Part shown: positions 8,301 through 18,597 of the stretch, piece by piece | Position numbering within the stretch: position 1 is the first letter of the stretch | How the letters are laid out: every line of letters starts with the position of its first letter | From: Aureococcus anophagefferens | Lineage: Eukaryota; Sar; Pelagophyceae; Pelagomonadales; Pelagomonadaceae | Assembly: GCF_000186865.1 (NCBI RefSeq) | Contig: NW_008705571.1 | Location: 472,794-536,793, forward strand | Direction: 5' to 3' | DNA length: 64,000 nt | The notes under the pieces: model-generated | Database searches by the model: none | Seen by the model: only the letters and a program-made list of their open reading frames with translations | Told to the model about the DNA's origin: nothing | Made by a program: the position numbers and the translations under genes

Positions 8301-11300
8301 CGCCTCGAGCGCCTCTTGGAGCGCGCTCGGCGTGTCGCGCGCGTAGTGGTTCGCGAAGACGACGCCCCCGACGAGCGCCGGCAGGGCCCAGGCGATGGCC
8401 GGCCGCTTCGTTCGTAGCGCCTCGCCGCCGGCGTCGTCGACGCGGCGGAGCGGCGGCGGCGGCGCGGGCTCGCCGTCGGACCGCGCGTCGTCGTCCGTCA
8501 GCAGCCGCTCGCTCGAGCCCCACGCGTGGCCGAGGTGGCGCGGCACGGGCCGCCCCCGCGGCGGGCTGTCGCTCAGCTGGAGCTCCGGGTCGTCGACGGC
8601 GGGGATCTCGACGCTCCGGGGGCCGCAGACGGACCGCGCGCGCCGCGCGGCGCCCGACACTCGTTCCCGGAGCGTCCGGTGCCACGACCGGCCGCGCTCG
8701 TCGTCGCCGTCGGAGAAGTCCGGCGACGACTTGAGGGAGTGGGCCGCGGCCGCCACGCCGAGGCAGCAGGCCGCGACGAGCGCGAGGCGCGCGAGCGCGG
8801 CGTCCGCGGCCGCCGGCCGCGTCGGCAGGCTCAGCGTCGACAGGATCGCGTTCACGTCCACGGTGATGGACGGGAACGTCGGGTCGCACTTGTGGCCGTC
8901 GATGACGTAGCGCTCGAGGTGGCCCACCGTGTCCTTGGCGCCGGCGAACTCGCCGACGACGGCCGCGCGGAACGCGTAGAAGAGCGCGTCCGCGGCGGCC
9001 GCCGCGCGGACCAGCGACTGGCTCAGCGCCGCGACGACGCCGCCGCCGCCGGTCTCGATGGCCGCGCCGTGGTGCGCCGTCGTGTCGCTGTCGACGCCGA
9101 CGGCGACGCCGCCGAAGAGCGCCGCGAAGAGCGCGCCTAAAGACCCGAGCGCGCTCGCGACGTCCGGCGGCGGCCGGAGCGCGCCGAGCGCGAGCGCGAG
9201 GGAGCCCGCGGCGGCGCTCGCGAGGCCCAGGGCGCTCGCGAAGCGTAGGGCGCAGAACCCCGCGCAGCGCGGCCGCAGGTTGCAGTAGGGGTAGACGACG
9301 AGCGCGAGCAGCAGCGCGGGGAGCACGCGCAGCAGGACGAGGTCGGACCCGAGCACGGACACGAGGTGCGGCAGCGGCCCGTACAAACCGCCGACGGCGA
9401 CGCGCTCCGCGTCGGCGACGGCCGCGTCCTCGCGGAACGTCGACAGGGCGCTCAGCGCCAGGAGCTGGAGGAAGAAGAGCGCGAAGAAGATCGCGCCGAT
9501 GCGCCGCTGCGCGCCGCCGAGGTCCTTGGGCAGGTCGCTGTCGATGGACCCGAGGCACACCGCCGCCGCGAGGGCGCCGCCGGCGTGGAGGCACAGGAGG
9601 CTCGGCGCGCGGAAGACGCGCAGCAGCTGGCGGTCCAGGAGGATGGCGAGCTGGCGCCGCGGCGGCAGCCGCTCGAAGCGCGCGCGCCGCAATACCTCGC
9701 GCGGGTCCGGCGCCTCGCCGACGGCGCCGGCGGACCTCGACCGCCGCAGGCCGGGCGCGAGGGCCTTGGACAGGCGCTCCTCGTCGTCGTCGCTGGACCC
9801 GCGGCGCCGCCGCCGCGCGGGCGACGGCGCGGCCGCGGCGCCGCCGGCGCCGTCGGGCGTCCGCGGCCGCTCGGGCGCCTCGTCGCCGCCGCCGTCGTCG
9901 TCGAGGCCGGCGAGGGCGCCGGCGCCGCGCGCGGCGATGGCGTCGAGGAGCACGTCGCCCGGGTTCTCGCAGCCGCCCGGCTCGAGCGCCGCGGCGACGC
10001 GCCGCGCGCGCGCGACGGAGCCGCGCCACGCGACGGCGCCTTTGCAGACAACGCAGAGGCCGTCCAAACTCAAGAAGATCTCGGGCCGCGGCTGGTGCAT
10101 CGTCGCGAGCACGGCGACGGGCGCCGCGTCCGCGCCGCCGCGCGCGACGCGCCGCAGCGACCGCGCGAGGCGCAGCGCCGCGCGCGAGTCGAGGCGGCTC
10201 GTCGGCTCGTCGAGGAGCAGCGCCGCGGGCGTGCCCAGGAGCTCGGCGGCCACGGAGACGCGCCGCGCCTCGCCGCCGGAGACGCCGCGCTCGCCGTCCG
10301 CGGCGTCGTCGTCCGCGTCGCCGCGCGCGCCGAGCCGCGTCGCCGCGCACGTCTCGAGCTCGAGGACGGCGAGGACCGCGGCGACGCGCGCGGCGAGCGC
10401 CGCGGCGTCGGCGCGGTCGCCGAGGCGCAGCTCCGCGTGGAAGAGGAGGTGCTCCGCGACCGTCAGCGTCTGCGGCAGCGCGCCGTCGTCCTGGGGCACG
10501 AACGCGAGCGTCGCGCGCCGCTCCGCCGCGCAGAGCGCCGCGCCGCCGAGGGACACGGACCCGGAGACGCGGCCCCTGGCGCGGCCGCCGACGCAGCGCA
10601 GCAGGCTCGACTTGCCCGCGCCGCTCGGGCCGAGNNNNNNNNNNNNNNNNNNNNNNNNNNNNNNNNNNNNNNNNNNNNNNNNNNGCCGCTGATGCCGGCG
10701 ACGGCGCGGCGCTGCTACCTGAACCAGAAGCACACGGGCGTCGACGGCTTCCCGCTCACGTGCCACGTGGGCAACTGCCTCTACAACGCGTCGCAGCACA
10801 ACAGCACGCCGCCGTCGATCGTCGACGACGACGTCCACTTCCGCGAGCCGCGGCCCCAGCGCGGCGTCGTGCCCCAGCTCGTCGCCCTCGGCGCCGCCGT
10901 CCTCGCCCTCGCCGCCTCCGCGGCGGCGCCGAGCTCCGCGACGAGCGCGGCGCCGCGGCGCCGGAGCGGCGACGTCGCGTAGGCCGCCGCCGCGCCGGCG
11001 GCGAGGGCGAGGACGGCGGCGCCGAGGGCGACGAGCTGGGGCACGACGCCGCGCTGGGGCCGCGGCTCGCGGAAGTGGACGTCGTCGTCGACGATCGACG
11101 GCGGCGTGCTGTTGTGCTGCGACGCGTTGTAGAGGCAGTTGCCCACGTGGCACGTGAGCGGGAAGCCGTCGACGCCCGTGTGCTTCTGGTTCAGGTAGCA
11201 GCGCCGCGCCGTCGCCGGCATCAGCGGCTCGCTCGCGTCGAGCTCGCAGGAGAACGTCGTCGCGGGCCCGTTCCAGAAGATCTCCGTCGGCTGGCAGCCG

Positions 11301-12229
11301 TCCTCCGTGCCCGCGGCGCAGCACAGCGGGTTGTTCACGTGGTAGCGGTGGCCGTGCATGACGTCGTCGTCGTCGCCGTCCTTGGGCTTGCAGCAGCCGA
11401 AGACCGACTTCTTGACGCACTCGTTCTCGCAGACGTAGTGGTGCTTGCACGGGTCGTACGTCCACCCGGGGCACTCGTCGAGGCCCGCGGGCGGGCAGTC
11501 GATGGCCGTGGCGCCGCAGGTCAGCGTCAGGCATTTCTTCGTATCGTCCCAGGCGCAGACGTCGTTGGCGTAGGAGCAGCCCGTGAGGTTGCCCTCGAAG
11601 TACGCCGCGTAGTCGTAGAAGTTCTGCTTCGGAAAGTGCACGTTGTCGTCGCGGAACGTGCCGAGGCGCCAGGCGACCTCGGCGCGCTCCGCGAAGGCGA
11701 CGACGTCGAAGGACGCGCCGGGCAGGTCCGTGTACCCGCAGTACGCGTTCTCGATGCCCGAGCCGCAGGGCACGCAGCTGAAGCGCTTCCCGACGTCGAG
11801 CTCCTCGGCCGTCGGCTCGACGAGGCCCGCGGTGCAGTTGTAGGCGTCCACCGTCGTCCCCGTCTTCGGGTCCCGGCGCGACGGGCACGCGGCCAGCGTC
11901 TCGCAGACGTCGCACGCGGTCCCGTTCCAGCCGTCGCAGCACCGGCCCCACGACCGCTCGAAGACGGCCGCGTCGCCGCGCGCGGGCGCGTTGAGCGCGG
12001 CCCACTGGTCGTTCCCCTGTTCGGCGCAGGCGCAGGTCGCGCAGTTGTCCGTCTGCACGTCCTTGTTCCCCTTGGCGCTCTCGAGGTACGCGAAGAGCGT
12101 CGCGTTGTTGGCGCAGGTCGGCGCCGTCTCCTTGGGGTGCGCGCACGCGGCGGACACGTCGTGGGGCACGACGGCGGCCGACGCCGCCGCGAGCAGCAGC
12201 AGCATGCGGCCGTGCGACGAGGGCGCCAT
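5373..12229 (-). CDS. ABCG-MFS-ABCG fusion transporter with Cys-rich ectodomain (interrupted by assembly gap)
   Basis: Read on the minus strand. A signal peptide (MAPSSHGRMLLLLAAASAAV) leads into about 360 residues of Cys-rich ectodomain and a membrane segment (LVALGAAVLALAAGAAAAYA, about 10900). The N gap follows. From 10633 to 5373 one uninterrupted frame of about 1,750 codons encodes: ABCG NBD1 (Walker A GPSGAGKSS, Q-loop VPQDD, signature VSGGE, Walker B LLLDEPTS); an ABC2-type membrane domain (about 9660-8730); a 12-segment MFS domain of MFSD1 type (about 8410-7195, with ARDTPSALQEAL and GLLHNVYYVPNVFMP); NBD2 (GPSGAGKSS, ASGGQRRR, FCDEPTTGLD); and a second ABC2 membrane domain ending in a usual ABCG C-terminus. 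The ectodomain plus first ABCG resembles plant ABCG24/28. The MFS insert is unusual. Substrates are unknown. Confidence 0.8.
10635..10684. other. Assembly gap (50 N)
   Basis: Fifty undefined bases lie inside the transporter gene. The missing piece should include the linker after the first membrane segment and the start of NBD1, because the frame resumes right at the Walker A motif. Confidence 0.99.
10685..11228. repeat. Fold-back inverted repeat beside the gap
   Basis: Positions 10685-10916 are the reverse complement of about 10997-11228, separated by an 80-bp spacer. The right arm is the genuine coding strand of the transporter ectodomain (minus strand). The left arm repeats the same codons on the plus strand and then runs into the N gap. 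The gene frame continues into the spacer but not into the left arm. This is best explained as an assembly or library fold-back at a contig end, not a biological palindrome. Confidence 0.85.
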
Positions 12230-12405
12230 CGCAGCGGGCGAGGCCGCAGCGGGCGAGGCAGTGGCCGGCGCACGCGCAAGGCGCGATCGGCCCCGAAGAG
12301 AAGCATTTCGTTGCCACAGAAAGATCACAGAACGTGTACGTCAAGTTGAAGTGGGCTGCCCATGATGGAGAGCCCGCACTTGGCGCTGCGCTCTAGGCTC
12401 GAGTG

Positions 12406-13591
12406 ATGATGCGCGCGCTGCTCGCCGTCGCCGCGCTGGCGCGCGCCGCCGTCGTGAACGTGAGCTTTTCCCGCGGCGGCGCCTGGAGCCCGTCGCCGCT
12501 CGAGGCCTGCGTCTACGAGCCGCACCATTTGAAGAGCGGCAAGATCCACCACATCTGCCACTGCGAGCAGGGCACCTGGACGCCGACGGTCGGCGGGAAC
12601 GCGACGCGCTTCGCGGAGGACGCCTGCGGGCTGCTGCGGAGCGAGCGGTTCCACTTCCTCGGCGACAGCATCGTCGAGCAGATCGCGAACGCGGTCGGGA
12701 ACAAGTACCTCGAGACCTGCCGGGGCAAGCTCGTCCACAACGAGATGAAGCGCGCGACCTCGTGCTCGCTCGTCAACTACGTCGCCCACGGCGCGTCCTG
12801 GGGCGCGCCCTGCCTCGCGAAGGCGCTCCTCCCGCGGCGCGGCGCGGGCGTCGTCCTCCTCGCGACGTCCGGCGCCGCGCACACGGTGCACGAAGCGCCG
12901 CTCACGGCGGCCTACGCCGCGGGACTCGCGGCGCTCCGCGCCTGCAACGGCGACGGCTGCGACCGCGCCGCGCTCGCGGCGGCGCTCGACGGCCTCGCGG
13001 CGCGCGGCGCCGTCGTCGCCGCGGCGCCGCCGAGCAAGTTCCACGACACCGTCACGGCCTACGCGGCGCAGCTGCGCGACGTCGCCGAGCGGGCCGGCGC
13101 GCGGGGCGTCGTCGTCCTCGACGCGCCGCCGGCGGGCGAGCACTGCGAGAACGCGTCGACGTGGCGCTGGCGCTCCGACGCCGACCGCGAGAAGCGGCGT
13201 CCTGTGGCCGTGATGATTTTCGAGAGATTTTGGGTGGGAAAACAATGAGAAATCGTCACCGTCATGCTTGGTAGGCGAGAAGTTCGCCTACTCCCAGTAC
13301 GGCTACCACTGGCACGCGATCCCCGGCGTCAACGCCATCTTCGCGGAGATCATGGCTGCGACGTTTGAGTCATCACCGGTGCCGCTCACCTACGTCGGCG
13401 GCTTCGACGCGCTAGCGCTTCGCGAGCGCGCGCACACGGGCCACTTCGGCCTCACGCGCGACACCATGCAGAAGCCGTCGGCCTTCGGCGACTGGCCGGA
13501 CTGCGTCCACTGGTGCGGCGGGCCCCTCAACGCCTACGCGGACCTCGTCCTCGGCGGGCTCCGGGCGATCAGGGCCGTCGCGCGAGCGTAA
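12406..13591 (+). CDS. Secreted PC-esterase/TBL-like SGNH protein, two exons
   Basis: Exons 12406-13198 and 13275-13591 join in phase 1 to give 369 aa. After a short signal peptide come the SGNH block I (FHFLGDSIVEQIAN, near residue 83) and, in exon 2, the C-terminal DCVHWCGGPLNAYADLVL motif. That motif corresponds to the DCxHWC block carrying catalytic Asp and His in the PC-esterase (trichome birefringence-like, CAS1D1/NXPE) superfamily. These enzymes O-acetylate or de-acetylate polysaccharides and glycoproteins in the secretory pathway. The 76-bp intron (13199-13274) is flanked by perfect 8-bp repeats GCGAGAAG (13187-13194, 13275-13282), so it looks like a transposon-derived intron. ATG 12406 chosen as first in frame. 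Confidence 0.78.
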
Positions 13592-13596
13592 TGTTT

Positions 13597-15096
13597 TTAT
13601 CCGGGCGGCCGGCCGGTGGCGTTGTCGCCCCGGGTGGCCGCCGCGAGGCTCGCTTCCGCCGCGGCCGCGCGCGCCTCCGCGGCCGCGAGTCGCTCGCGCA
13701 GGCGCGCGTTCTCGGACTGCAGCGCGGCCTCCGTCGTCGCGGCCTCCTCCGCGGCGCCGACGGCGCCGCCGCAGAGCGCGCCGAGGAGGCTCTGGATCTC
13801 GAACGCGGAGGCCACGAGGAGCTTCGAGGGGTCGCTGACCTTGAGGATGACGCCGCGATGGATGCCGAGGTCGTCGCCGCAGCAGGTCGCGAGGAAGGGC
13901 TGCGCAAAGTGGCGCTCGAGGACCTCGGAGCCGTCGACGAAGGCCGCGCCGCGCCGCGCCGCCTCGGCCTCGGCGGCGGCGTCGTAGGCGCCGAGGATGC
14001 CGCCGTCGTTGCAGCGGCCGAGGCGGTTGTTCGAGAGCCAGACGACCCTGCGCGCGGGCACGCCGAGGGCCTCGAGGCGCGAAAAGGAGCGGTTCACGAG
14101 GGCCGCGTAGTCGTCGCGCGACCGCGGCGGCTTGTCTATCTTCGCGGACTTGGCCGTCGCGTCCCAGGGCCCGAGGTGGAGGTCGTGGACGCCCGACGCG
14201 ACGACGACGGCGTCAATTTTATTCGCGTTGTCGAGAAAGAGGTCCGCGGCCCCGAGCTTGCCGTCGACGAGCGCCGAGAGGCCCTCGCCGCCGGGCCGGT
14301 TGCACGGGTTCGTCGCGCCCGTCCACCGGTGCTGCAGGAGCACGTCGCCGAACTTGGCCGAGAAGCGGCGGTTCTCCGCCGGCCGCGCGCACTTGTTCTT
14401 GGCGCCGTAGGGGCCCGCGCCCTCGAACTTGACGGTGACGCGGTCGAAGGCGAGCGGCTTGGAATGGTACGGCGCCGTGTGCTTGAGCTTCATGACCGAC
14501 GCGAGCCGCTTCAGGTACGACGCCGCGCTCCCGCACTGCTGTGGGTTGGCCGGCCGCGCGTCGTCGCGGTGCTTCCCCGCGTTATCGCGGTGCTTCCGCT
14601 TCTCCCGCCGCGTAGGCTTTTTCTTCTGCCGAGTCTCCACCGCGAGGCGCCGACCGCACTGCGTGCCGTCGCCAAAGAGCGTCATGACGAGGCCGTGCAC
14701 GACCTCCGTCAGCGTCGAGTCGCCGAGGAAGACGACCCGCTTTTTCGCGAGGCAGGACCGCGCCGCGGGCGCGTCGAAGAGCCGCTGGCCGCACGCGAGG
14801 CGCGACGGCACGAAGCCGGGCCGCCACCGCGCGTAGGCGCTCTCGGTCTGCACGTGGTCGCAGAAGCCCGCGCCGAGCTTCTTGACGTAGTGCTGACCCT
14901 CCGCCGGCGGGGGCGGCGTCGCGAAGAAGTCCAGGATGCCCTCCGGCGAGCCGTCGCAGACGTCCGGCTCGCAGCGCTTGGCCGTGGCGTTCCACGCGAT
15001 GAGCCCGCCCGTCGCCGCCGTGGCGCGTTCGCACGCGGGGTTCTGCGTTTGTGCGACGCAGCATGCGACGCACAGCGATGCGGCAAGGCGCTGCAT
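13597..15096 (-). CDS. Secreted SGNH-fold protein
   Basis: A 499-aa protein with a signal peptide (MQRLAASLCVACCVAQ), Cys-rich N-terminal part and a block RVVFLGDSTLTEVVHGL near residue 121 that matches SGNH block I (catalytic Ser in GDS). Further on are AVVVASGVHDLHLGPWD (possible block III Asn/Gly region replaced by Ser-Gly) and VWLSNNRLGRC. A coiled-coil rich in Ala/Glu/Arg ends the protein. It belongs to the same broad superfamily as the convergent gene just upstream in the map (stops 5 bp apart), but sequence similarity outside block I is low, so recent duplication is not supported. Likely a secreted or Golgi acyl-esterase/transferase-like protein; substrate unknown. Confidence 0.65.
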   Translation of the reverse strand: MQRLAASLCVACCVAQTQNPACERATAATGGLIAWNATAKRCEPDVCDGSPEGILDFFATPPPPAEGQHYVKKLGAGFCDHVQTESAYARWRPGFVPSRLACGQRLFDAPAARSCLAKKRVVFLGDSTLTEVVHGLVMTLFGDGTQCGRRLAVETRQKKKPTRREKRKHRDNAGKHRDDARPANPQQCGSAASYLKRLASVMKLKHTAPYHSKPLAFDRVTVKFEGAGPYGAKNKCARPAENRRFSAKFGDVLLQHRWTGATNPCNRPGGEGLSALVDGKLGAADLFLDNANKIDAVVVASGVHDLHLGPWDATAKSAKIDKPPRSRDDYAALVNRSFSRLEALGVPARRVVWLSNNRLGRCNDGGILGAYDAAAEAEAARRGAAFVDGSEVLERHFAQPFLATCCGDDLGIHRGVILKVSDPSKLLVASAFEIQSLLGALCGGAVGAAEEAATTEAALQSENARLRERLAAAEARAAAAEASLAAATRGDNATGRPPG

Positions 15097-15249
15097 TAGT
15101 GCATTATGATTCTTTCAAGTGGGCTGCCCCATTGCGCGCGCGCGCGCCGGCATCTTCGACATGTTGAGGCAAGCCTCCCAGTTTATTACCACTGCGATTT
15201 GAGCAGCGGTGCGCGCCTCGTCGTCCGCCAGCAGCACTTGGTTGCCGCC

Positions 15250-18200
15250 ATGCACTCGGCGCACGTGACCTACGGGTCGCTGCCGACCACGTCGACAGCA
15301 CTGAGCCTCTGCGTCGACTACGCCGCCGAGTGGTGCGCGGGCGAGTCGGCCTACGAGGGCGACCTCTTCGACGACCCCGAGCGCGTCGAGGCGGCGCTGC
15401 GGGAGTCGGCGGCCGTGGGCGTGGCGCCGGCGTCGGCGGGCGTCGCCGAGGTCGTCGCGTCGCGGCGCGACGCGCTGCGGCTCGTGGCCAAGCCCGTGGA
15501 GCTCCGCGCGGACCCGGAGTCGGCGAACTCGGAGCGGTGGCTGCTCCCGCAGCTCTCCGGGCTGCTCGGCGCGCTGCGCGGCACGTCCGGCTGCGTCCTG
15601 CTGTCCGCGTCCAACGGCGTCGCCTTGGCCATCTGCTGCCGCGGCGACGGCGGCGCGGTCGACGAGGACCGCGAGGGCGACGACGCGGGCGAGCTCCGGG
15701 GCGCGCTCGGCTCCGTGTGCTTCGACCCGGCGCCGCGGCCCCTCTTCCGCCTGCGCGGCGCGTCGGCGCTGCGGTTCACGTCCGTCCGGGGCCTCCAGCT
15801 CCACGTGCTCGCCGTGCTGTCGTCCGTCGACGACGGCTCCGACGACCGCGCCGCGAGCCTCGCGCTCGTCGTGAGCCCGCGGCGCGACGACGGCGCGCGG
15901 CTGCGGCGCATGGAGGTCGACGCGACGCGCATCCGCCGCGCGGAGAAGAAGCGCGCCATCGAGCGCCAGCGCGCCGAGGTCGCCGCGCTCCGGTCGCGCG
16001 TCGCCGCGGGCCGCGGCGCGAAGGCGCCGCGGCCGCCGCGGCCGCCGCCCGCGTCGCCGCGGAAGGACGACGCGCTCGCGCGCGACGCGGCCCGCGACGC
16101 CGCCGCGGCCTTCGACCGGCGCGTCGCGACGCCGACGCGCGAGACGAACCCCGTGCTCGCGGCCGTCGACGCCGCGGCCGTCGCCGCGGCGGAGCGGAGC
16201 GACGAGACGCGGCGGAGCTTCGAGGCGCTGGACGCCTTCGACGCGCCCGCGGCCGCGGCGACGGCGCTGCTCGCGAGCGTCGAGGGCGAGGACTTTGCGC
16301 GCTTCGGCGCGCGGCTCTACGAGACCATGCGCGGCGCGGCCGTCGACGGCGCGGACCCGGGCCGATGGTCGACGGCGGACCCGGCGCCCGGCGACGCGCG
16401 CGGCGCGCCGCGGTCGACGCTCGACGCGGCGTCCGCGGCCTGGGAGGCCGTCGCCGCGTCGAACGTCGACCCGGGCGACGGCGCGTCCCGGCTCCTCGCG
16501 AGCGTCGAGGGCGAGGACTTCCTCCGCTTCGGCGCGCGCCTCTACGAGACGATGCGCGCGGCGACGGTCGACCTCTCGCTCTCGTCCGCCGCGGGCGCGC
16601 CGCCCCGGGCGAACCCCGTCGTCGAGAGCGTGACGTCGCTCCCGCCGCCGCCGGCGCGCGTCTCCACGGCGTCCGCGGCGGGCCGGCCCGTCCACGACCT
16701 CTCGCTCTCGTCGCTCTCGTCGCACCACGTCGCCGCGGCCGCGCGCCGCTCGGCCGCGGCGCCCGACGGCGACGCCGCCGCGGCCTCGGACGCGCCGTTC
16801 CCGGCCGACGCCGCGTTCTCCGTCGACGCGCCGGCCTGGGCCGACGCGCCCGCCGCGGCGGGCGCGCCGCCGACGCGCGACGACGACGGCGACGCGCCGC
16901 TCGAGGAGTCGTTCCTGTCCGCGACCGCGGGCTCCCTCGACGCGTCCGGGTCGCCGCCGCCCTACGCGGCGCCGGCGGGCTACTTCCCCGACGACGCGCC
17001 CGGCTTCGACGACGCCGCCGCGGCCGCGCCGCGGCCCGAGGACGCGCCGCGCTACGAGGACGCCGCGCGCTACGCGGAGGCCATGCGCTACGACGAGGAC
17101 CGCCTCGACGTCGCGACGCCCTTCCGCGCGGAGCGCGGCGGCGACGACGGCGTCGCGCTCGACCGGACGGACGCGCTCGGCGACGCGGACGAGGTCCTGC
17201 TCCAGTCCGCGGCGCCGCCGGAGCGGACCTCCTTCGCGCCGCCGGAGCGGACCTCCTTCGCGGCGGAGGCGTCCGCGGCGGCCCCGTCGGTCCCGGACCT
17301 CGGCGCGGTCCTCTCCGCGGCGCTCGACGAGCCGGGCCGGACCTCCTTCGCGGCGGAGCCGGAGCGGGCCTCGCTCGCGGCGGAGGCGCCCGCGCCGGAG
17401 GCGGCGGCGCGGTCCATCCCGGACCTCGGCGCGGTGCTCTCCGCGGCGCTCGACGAGCCGGGCCGGCCGGCCGCGGCGCCGCCGTCGCGCGGCGCCGACG
17501 ACGCGCAGCGCGCGCTCCTCGCGGCGGCGGCGAACGACGAGACCGTGCGGACCGCCGTCCTCGACTACGTCGCGCGCCACGCCGCCGCCGCGCGCGCGCC
17601 CGCGGCGCCCGCGGCGAGCGCGGCGATGCCCGCGGCGATGCCCGCGGCGCCGCCCGCGGCGCCGGCCGCGGAGCCGCCCGCGCCGGCGTCGCTCGCGCGG
17701 GACCGCGTGCCGCCCGCCGGCTGGGCCGCGACCTTCGACGTCGTCTCCGGCGGCGCCGCGCCCCTCGAGCGCGAGTACCGCCGGGGCGAGCGGCTGCCCG
17801 CGCCGCGGCGGCCCGGCGCGGGCACGCCGCCGCGGCGCGCGGCGAGCTCGACGGCGTCGCCCGCGTCCGCGCCCGCGGACGACGCGTCGGACCCGTTCCC
17901 CGAGGCGGCCGCGGACGCGGAGGAGGACGCGCGGAAGGCCCGCGAGCGGCTCGCGCGCATGGAGCGGTTCCAGCGCGAGCGCGCGAAGAAGGCGCGGGCC
18001 ATGGACGAGCGGCGCCGCCTCGAGAAGGAGCACGCCGCGGCGCTCCGCGCGGGCGCGTTCGCCGACGACGACGACAACGCGCCGGCGCCGCGGCGCCGCG
18101 ACGCGCCGCCGCCCGCCGCGAAGCGCCTCTCGAACCGCCGCGCGCTCACGAACGCGCTCACGCAGATCTGCCTCGCGGGGCCCCACTGCGCGAACCAGCT

Positions 18201-18513
18201 CAACCTCGCGCTCGAGGCGCTCGACCGGTCGCACGCGGACAACCACCTCGTCGTGCTGAAAGACGACGCCGTCCACACGTTCCGGGGCCTCTACGCGCTC
18301 CGCCGGGGCCGCGCCGCGGGCACGAGCGGCGGGCCCTTCGTCGACGCGGAGAAGATCTACGGCCGCGGGCCCGCGCGCTTCGGCGAGGAGCACGTCATGA
18401 AGTTCCTCAAGTTCAACTCCGCCGCGCGCGCCTTCACGCCCCTCCCCTCCAAGTCCTTCTCCTTCACGACGGACGCCGCCGTCCTCGCCCTCCGCCCCAA
18501 GCAGGCGTACTGA
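15250..18513 (+). CDS. CAMSAP/Patronin-like microtubule minus-end protein (CKK domain)
   Basis: The protein is 1,087 aa if started at ATG 15250; the open frame reaches back to 15106. The last 130 residues form a clear CKK domain: SNRRALTNALTQICLAG at its start, HLVVLKDDAVHTFRGLYAL in the middle, then GRGPARFGEEHVMKFLKFN and PLPSKSFSFTTDAAVL. CKK binds microtubules and recognises minus ends in CAMSAP, Patronin and Nezha. The central 700 residues are low-complexity Ala/Asp/Pro with internal repeats (LLASVEGEDF twice, near residues 340 and 414; DLGAVLSAALDEPGR twice). A basic coiled coil (about 895-935) precedes CKK. I cannot see the N-terminal CH domain found in animal CAMSAPs. Single exon. Confidence 0.88.
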   Translation: MHSAHVTYGSLPTTSTALSLCVDYAAEWCAGESAYEGDLFDDPERVEAALRESAAVGVAPASAGVAEVVASRRDALRLVAKPVELRADPESANSERWLLPQLSGLLGALRGTSGCVLLSASNGVALAICCRGDGGAVDEDREGDDAGELRGALGSVCFDPAPRPLFRLRGASALRFTSVRGLQLHVLAVLSSVDDGSDDRAASLALVVSPRRDDGARLRRMEVDATRIRRAEKKRAIERQRAEVAALRSRVAAGRGAKAPRPPRPPPASPRKDDALARDAARDAAAAFDRRVATPTRETNPVLAAVDAAAVAAAERSDETRRSFEALDAFDAPAAAATALLASVEGEDFARFGARLYETMRGAAVDGADPGRWSTADPAPGDARGAPRSTLDAASAAWEAVAASNVDPGDGASRLLASVEGEDFLRFGARLYETMRAATVDLSLSSAAGAPPRANPVVESVTSLPPPPARVSTASAAGRPVHDLSLSSLSSHHVAAAARRSAAAPDGDAAAASDAPFPADAAFSVDAPAWADAPAAAGAPPTRDDDGDAPLEESFLSATAGSLDASGSPPPYAAPAGYFPDDAPGFDDAAAAAPRPEDAPRYEDAARYAEAMRYDEDRLDVATPFRAERGGDDGVALDRTDALGDADEVLLQSAAPPERTSFAPPERTSFAAEASAAAPSVPDLGAVLSAALDEPGRTSFAAEPERASLAAEAPAPEAAARSIPDLGAVLSAALDEPGRPAAAPPSRGADDAQRALLAAAANDETVRTAVLDYVARHAAAARAPAAPAASAAMPAAMPAAPPAAPAAEPPAPASLARDRVPPAGWAATFDVVSGGAAPLEREYRRGERLPAPRRPGAGTPPRRAASSTASPASAPADDASDPFPEAAADAEEDARKARERLARMERFQRERAKKARAMDERRRLEKEHAAALRAGAFADDDDNAPAPRRRDAPPPAAKRLSNRRALTNALTQICLAGPHCANQLNLALEALDRSHADNHLVVLKDDAVHTFRGLYALRRGRAAGTSGGPFVDAEKIYGRGPARFGEEHVMKFLKFNSAARAFTPLPSKSFSFTTDAAVLALRPKQAY

Positions 18514-18597
18514 GCTAACCCCTGGAGATCTGGCCACACGTGTGCACGTGCACAGCTGCGCAGTGAGAGGCCGCGCGCGAGCTTACGCGCGGGGCGC

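Noticed and set aside
5335..10350. Long open frame of 1,671 codons on the minus strand, out of register with the transporter
   Set aside because: Arg/Ala-rich shadow of the GC-biased transporter gene; no domain-like sequence, whereas the other frame has complete ABC and MFS motifs.
10694..10982. Plus-strand frame encoding a copy of the transporter ectodomain
   Set aside because: It is the reverse-complement arm of the fold-back repeat beside the gap, so it is the same codons read again and not a second gene.
12406..15096. Idea that the two neighbouring SGNH-like genes are a recent tandem duplication
   Set aside because: They are convergent, differ in length and share little beyond the GDS block, so similarity is at superfamily level only.
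15115..18537. Long minus-strand frame over the CAMSAP-like gene
   Set aside because: Arg/Gly-rich antisense shadow created by third-position GC bias; the plus strand carries the CKK domain.
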